A DNA stretch of 8,376 nt from Syntrophomonadaceae bacterium (GTDB lineage Bacteria > Bacillota > Syntrophomonadia > Syntrophomonadales > Syntrophomonadaceae), in assembly GCA_012522705.1 (NCBI GenBank), contig JAAYJY010000157.1, positions 1 through 8,376 on the forward strand. Reading direction: 5' to 3'. The notes beneath the pieces were generated by a model. It did not search any database, had not been told where the DNA came from, and worked only from the letters and a program-made list of their open reading frames with translations. The position numbers and the translations under genes are program-made. Shown here one piece after another: positions 5,334-8,376 of this stretch; position 1 is the first letter of the stretch; each line of letters begins with the position of its first letter.

Positions 5334-6248
5334 TTATTTCATCAAGTCTTCAATCGAATCGATGGTCACATAGGAAGGCACCACCAAGCCGATGCGGGCG
5401 TCTTCAAAGTTGGGGCCCAAATCTTCTACCTTGTCCTTGACAGCGGCCATGTAATCGGCATGGGTGATGGGCAGCCAGGCGGTGAATATGGCATCGCCCT
5501 CGCCGGCGGCCAGACCTTCATACATGGCTCCGGCGCCCACCGGTAGCGTATCCACCTTATATCCCATAATATTGTGCAGCACATCGGCCATCACATGGGT
5601 TTCAGCCCGGGCGCAGGCCCACTCCACATAGAGCAGGGTGACCTGGCCTTTGTCAAAGGTGGTGGTGGTTTGAGCGGCATCATATCCATCCGGAAGCCAG
5701 CTGTTCACCAGTTCCTGGTTTTCCTCTACCCATTGGCGGGCAGCTTCCTCGTCGTTGCCAACCTCTTCCGCCAAGGCCATGGCGGCTCCGATCTGCTTGC
5801 CGTCCCATTTGAAATTGTCACATACTTCGTAGACCTCGGGCATGTCCTCTTTTAAGCCCAAGCGTACGATGGTGTTAATGGTTTCCGCTTCCCCGTATGC
5901 TTTCTTGGGATCATCAAGGAACTTGAGGTCCCAGCGGGCGAATTTCCAATGGGGAGTCCAGCCGGTAACAACCACCCATTCCTGGGTATCGATGGCCTGC
6001 TTCAAGGCCGCCGCCATAGTAGCGTCACTGCCTTCAATTACCTCATAATCAAGTTCATACTGTTCAACAGCAACGTCCGTAGCCTGCATAATGCCGGCTC
6101 CCGGGTCAATGCCGATGATCTTGCCTTTGAACTGGTCTTTGGCGCTCTGCTCCCCGGCATCGGGAGTCTCGGCGTTGTTGGCACAGCCGGCCACCGCGAA
6201 GACCAGCACCATAGCCACCACCAACAGCAATACCTTTCTCAGTCTCAT
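5334..6248 (-). CDS. opuAC: Glycine betaine/compatible-solute ABC transporter, substrate-binding lipoprotein
   Basis: This 304-residue lipoprotein captures glycine betaine or a related osmoprotectant outside the membrane and delivers it to OpuAB. A signal peptide ends in the lipobox VAGC, giving lipidated Cys22. The two lobes are in the order seen in Bacillus subtilis OpuAC: the KIIGIDPGAGIM lobe with TGWTPHW first, then the lobe with YVEW and TAWLPITH. The expected aromatic cage is present as Trp97, Trp210 and Trp258, with His263 nearby; the IDPGAGI loop near residues 46-54 should bind the carboxylate. The protein ends IDSIEDLMK, as usual. The ATG at 6248 is chosen because GGAGG lies eight bases upstream; a TTG at 6254 is too close to that site. 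The gene is last in the operon, 19 bp after opuAB, and is followed by the hairpin at 5238-5274. Binding of proline betaine or another betaine cannot be excluded. Confidence 0.95.
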   Translation of the reverse strand: MRLRKVLLLVVAMVLVFAVAGCANNAETPDAGEQSAKDQFKGKIIGIDPGAGIMQATDVAVEQYELDYEVIEGSDATMAAALKQAIDTQEWVVVTGWTPHWKFARWDLKFLDDPKKAYGEAETINTIVRLGLKEDMPEVYEVCDNFKWDGKQIGAAMALAEEVGNDEEAARQWVEENQELVNSWLPDGYDAAQTTTTFDKGQVTLLYVEWACARAETHVMADVLHNIMGYKVDTLPVGAGAMYEGLAAGEGDAIFTAWLPITHADYMAAVKDKVEDLGPNFEDARIGLVVPSYVTIDSIEDLMK

Positions 6249-6267
6249 CCACAAATCCTCCTCTTTT

Positions 6268-7098
6268 TTATTTGGTTTTTCCTAGGTTCTGGGTGATTCT
6301 ATCCAGGATAATAGCGATCACCACAATCGCCAATCCCGCTTCAAACCCCATTCCGAATTTAAGCGTCTGGATGGCTCTCCATACCACTCCGCCCAGCCCT
6401 TTGGCACCTATCATCGCCGCGATAACAACCATGGATAGGGACAGCATGATACTCTGGTTGATACCGGTCAAAATAGTGGCCCTGGCCAGGGGGAGTTCGA
6501 TCTTGAACAACATCTGAAAAAAGGTGGAACCAAAAGATCTGCCCAGTTCAACCAGTTCTTCTGGAACCTGCCTTATTCCAAGATCGGTGAGCCTTATCAC
6601 CGGGGGCATGGCAAAGATGATAGTAGTCAGGACCCCCGGAACGACGCCCAGTCCAAAAAAGGGAATGGCAGGCAGTAAATATACAAAAGCCGGCAGGGTT
6701 TGCATGAAATCCAGAACCGGCGCAATAATTCGATGAGCAGTAAGGTTTTTGGCCGACAGGATACCTAACGGAATCCCTATCACCGCACACAACAGAACTG
6801 CCGCTATTACCATGGCCAAGGTTTCCATGGTGACCTCCCACAGTTTTACATTGTAGATGTAAAACACGCCCACCAGGGAGAAGAGGGCGATTTTTCGGCC
6901 CGCCAGCCTCCAGGCCAGGAGCGCCAACATGATGATGAACAGCTCCGGGGGGATGCTGATCAGCAAGTCTTGCAGCCCTTTTATGAAGCCTTCCATTCGA
7001 TTGGAGAACGCTTGGGTAGCAATACCCCAATGAGCCTGCAAAAAATCGATGGAATCGTCAACCCACCGGGCCAGGGGCAATCTGGGGATGCTATTCAT
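6268..7098 (-). CDS. opuAB: Glycine betaine/compatible-solute ABC transporter, permease
   Basis: This 276-residue inner-membrane subunit, which works as a pair, forms the channel of the OpuA/ProU importer. After an N-terminal segment of about 50 residues there are hydrophobic helices at about 52-65, 69-83, 92-113, 135-163, 217-235 and 253-266. The cytoplasmic EAA-type coupling loop that docks on the ATPase is visible at about 179-204 (EELVELGRSFGS, then KIELPLA). IPLGILSAKN and DFMQTLPAFVYLLPAIPFFGLG are family hallmarks. The ATG at 7098 is preceded by AGGAGGGG five bases away, inside the end of the ATPase gene. The two genes overlap by 8 bp, implying translational coupling. The length is typical of OpuAB/ProW subunits without a fused binding domain. 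Confidence 0.95.
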   Translation of the reverse strand: MNSIPRLPLARWVDDSIDFLQAHWGIATQAFSNRMEGFIKGLQDLLISIPPELFIIMLALLAWRLAGRKIALFSLVGVFYIYNVKLWEVTMETLAMVIAAVLLCAVIGIPLGILSAKNLTAHRIIAPVLDFMQTLPAFVYLLPAIPFFGLGVVPGVLTTIIFAMPPVIRLTDLGIRQVPEELVELGRSFGSTFFQMLFKIELPLARATILTGINQSIMLSLSMVVIAAMIGAKGLGGVVWRAIQTLKFGMGFEAGLAIVVIAIILDRITQNLGKTK

Positions 7099-8305
7099 GG
7101 CTGCCCCTCCTCTCGCCAGCCAGGCCGGCGATCACCGATCCCCGCACCAATACCCCTTTTAACCGGTTTTGCTCGTCAACCACTGCCACCGGCACCTTGG
7201 TATAGGCCAGGGTGTCCAGCAGATCGGAGAGGATGGTATCCGGTGAAGCAGTAGGCACTTCGGAAATCACAATGCTGTCTAATTCCCTGATACCCGCATC
7301 CACCAGAGCCGAGGCGTCTTCAGCCTGGACATATCCCTGCAGGTGCCCAGCCCGGTCGGTAACAAATATAGTAGACAAACCGTGTTTTTCCATAAAGGTA
7401 AGGGCCGTCAGGGGTCCGTCTTTGGGCTGAGCTACGGCCCGTGGTTTGACCATCACCGCGGAAGCCGTCAAAGCCCGGGAGCGATTGACGTTCTCAACAA
7501 AACGGGCTACATAATCACTGGCGGGGGAAAGCAGTATATCTTCCGGGCTGCCTATCTGGACGATGCGGGCATCCTTCATCAGAGCGATGCGGTCGCCTAT
7601 TTTAAGCGCTTCATCCAGATCGTGAGTCACAAACAAAATGGTTTTCTGAAGCTTCTGCTGAATATCCAGCAGTTCATCCTGCATATCCTGTCTGATTAAG
7701 GGGTCCAGGGCACTAAAAGGTTCATCCATAAGCAGGATATCGGGATCGGTGGCCAGGGCGCGAGCAATTCCCACCCGCTGCTGCATACCCCCGCTGAGGC
7801 TGCTGGGATAAGAATCCTCCCAGCCTTTCAGGCCCACCAGTTCCAAAGCCCGGAGAGCTTTTTCGTTACGGTCCGGGCGAGACACGCCTCGTACTTCCAA
7901 GCCGTAACCGATGTTTTCCAGAATGGTTCGATGGGGCAGCAGCGCAAAGCGTTGAAAGACCATGGCCATCTTTTCCTGGCGCAATTTCTCCAGGGAGCGC
8001 GATGACATATGATTGACATCTTCTCCATCTATCATTATCTTGCCATCCGTGGCTTTGATAAGACGGTTAATGCAGCGCAGCAAGGTCGATTTGCCGCTGC
8101 CGGACAGCCCCATGATGACAAAACTTTCGCCTTGCTCCACACAAAAACTGGCCTCTCTGACCCCTACCACCTGTTTGGTTTTTTCCCGTATCTCCTGGTT
8201 GCTGCTGCCATTACGCAGCATCTGCATGGCTCTATCTGTATTACTGCCGTAAATCTCGGTTAAATAGTTTACCTCGATCTTTCCCAATAATAACCGTTCC
8301 TTCAA
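7091..8305 (-). CDS. opuAA: Glycine betaine/compatible-solute ABC transporter, ATPase with tandem CBS domains
   Basis: This is the cytoplasmic ATPase that powers the OpuA importer, 404 residues from the TTG at 8305. It has Walker A GLSGSGKST (66-74, Lys72), Q-loop Gln118, signature LSGGMQQ (170-176), Walker B LLMDEP with Asp194 and Glu195, and switch His228. The region from about 285 to 395 is a CBS pair (ISEVPTASPDTILSDLLD in the second), the part that senses ionic strength or nucleotides in characterised OpuA systems. The start is uncertain. The TTG at 8305 gives an N-terminus like that of Bacillus OpuAA but has no ribosome binding site. A TTG at 8287 has AAGGA ten bases upstream and would give 398 residues starting MGKIEV. 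It is the first gene of the opuAA-AB-AC operon, the same order as in Bacillus. Confidence 0.94.
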   Translation of the reverse strand: MKERLLLGKIEVNYLTEIYGSNTDRAMQMLRNGSSNQEIREKTKQVVGVREASFCVEQGESFVIMGLSGSGKSTLLRCINRLIKATDGKIMIDGEDVNHMSSRSLEKLRQEKMAMVFQRFALLPHRTILENIGYGLEVRGVSRPDRNEKALRALELVGLKGWEDSYPSSLSGGMQQRVGIARALATDPDILLMDEPFSALDPLIRQDMQDELLDIQQKLQKTILFVTHDLDEALKIGDRIALMKDARIVQIGSPEDILLSPASDYVARFVENVNRSRALTASAVMVKPRAVAQPKDGPLTALTFMEKHGLSTIFVTDRAGHLQGYVQAEDASALVDAGIRELDSIVISEVPTASPDTILSDLLDTLAYTKVPVAVVDEQNRLKGVLVRGSVIAGLAGERRGSHE

Positions 8306-8376
8306 TTTGACAATCTAGCGCCCCTTAATAGAAGTGCAGCGAAATAATCTGAAACAACGTGTGGAGTGTAGGCAGA
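8306..8376 (-). promoter_or_regulatory. Upstream region of the opuA operon, weak promoter candidate
   Basis: Only 71 bp are visible before the window ends. On the minus strand, TTTCAG and TATTAA about 18 bp apart are the best promoter-like pair, but both are poor. A stop codon in the opuAA frame (TAG) lies a few codons upstream of 8305, so the gene does not extend further. The main promoter and any osmotic control site may lie outside the window. Confidence 0.2.

Noticed and set aside
5334..6248. Apparent circular permutation of the OpuAC binding protein
   Set aside because: The lobe order differs from some glycine betaine-binding proteins but matches Bacillus subtilis OpuAC as I recall it, so it is a known variant.
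1..8376. CRISPR arrays, tRNA or rRNA genes, insertion sequences, phage genes
   Set aside because: I saw no regularly spaced repeats, tRNA-like cloverleaf, conserved rRNA sequence or transposase-like protein in the window.

Overview
The window reads as a piece of a bacterial chromosome of moderate GC, most likely from a Gram-positive Clostridia-type organism (Firmicutes). The evidence is strong AAGGAGG-type ribosome binding sites, frequent TTG starts, a lipobox lipoprotein as the solute-binding protein, a Bacillus-type OpuA transporter and a Clostridia-style multi-membrane histidine kinase. A syntrophic or fatty-acid-using relative (Syntrophomonadaceae/Peptococcaceae) would fit the tandem MaoC hydratases, but that placement is inference.

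Layout. (1) At 1-720, minus strand, are two tandem MaoC/R-specific enoyl-CoA hydratase-like genes; the first is cut by the window edge. They follow a plausible promoter at 1023-1052 and a leader of about 300 nt that holds hairpins and a TGACCGGTCA palindrome. (2) At 721-1532 there is no convincing gene. The part from about 1020 to 1280 is AT-rich and the part from 1290 to 1530 is GC-rich. (3) At 1533-1760, plus strand, is a small tryptophan-rich membrane protein with a very good ribosome binding site. (4) At 1908-4689, minus strand, is a two-component system: an OmpR-type response regulator followed by an overlapping 706-residue multi-membrane histidine kinase. (5) At 4690-5333 is a regulatory region with no normal gene. 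It carries 12-bp direct repeats, a perfect consensus sigma-A promoter on the plus strand, and a purine-rich non-coding transcript of about 390 nt. The first bases of that transcript pair with its last bases before a 16-bp terminator hairpin. (6) At 5334-8305, minus strand, is an opuAA-opuAB-opuAC glycine betaine/compatible-solute ABC transporter operon.

How it fits together. The two-component genes and the purine-rich RNA are divergently transcribed from one intergenic region, with helically phased direct repeats between them. The response regulator may therefore control both itself and the RNA. The RNA converges on the opuA operon and shares a symmetrical terminator with it. A link between kinase signalling, the RNA and osmoprotectant uptake is attractive but is inference from position only. 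The RNA is the strongest candidate in the window for something undescribed: I do not recognise it as a known RNA class, though no search could be run.
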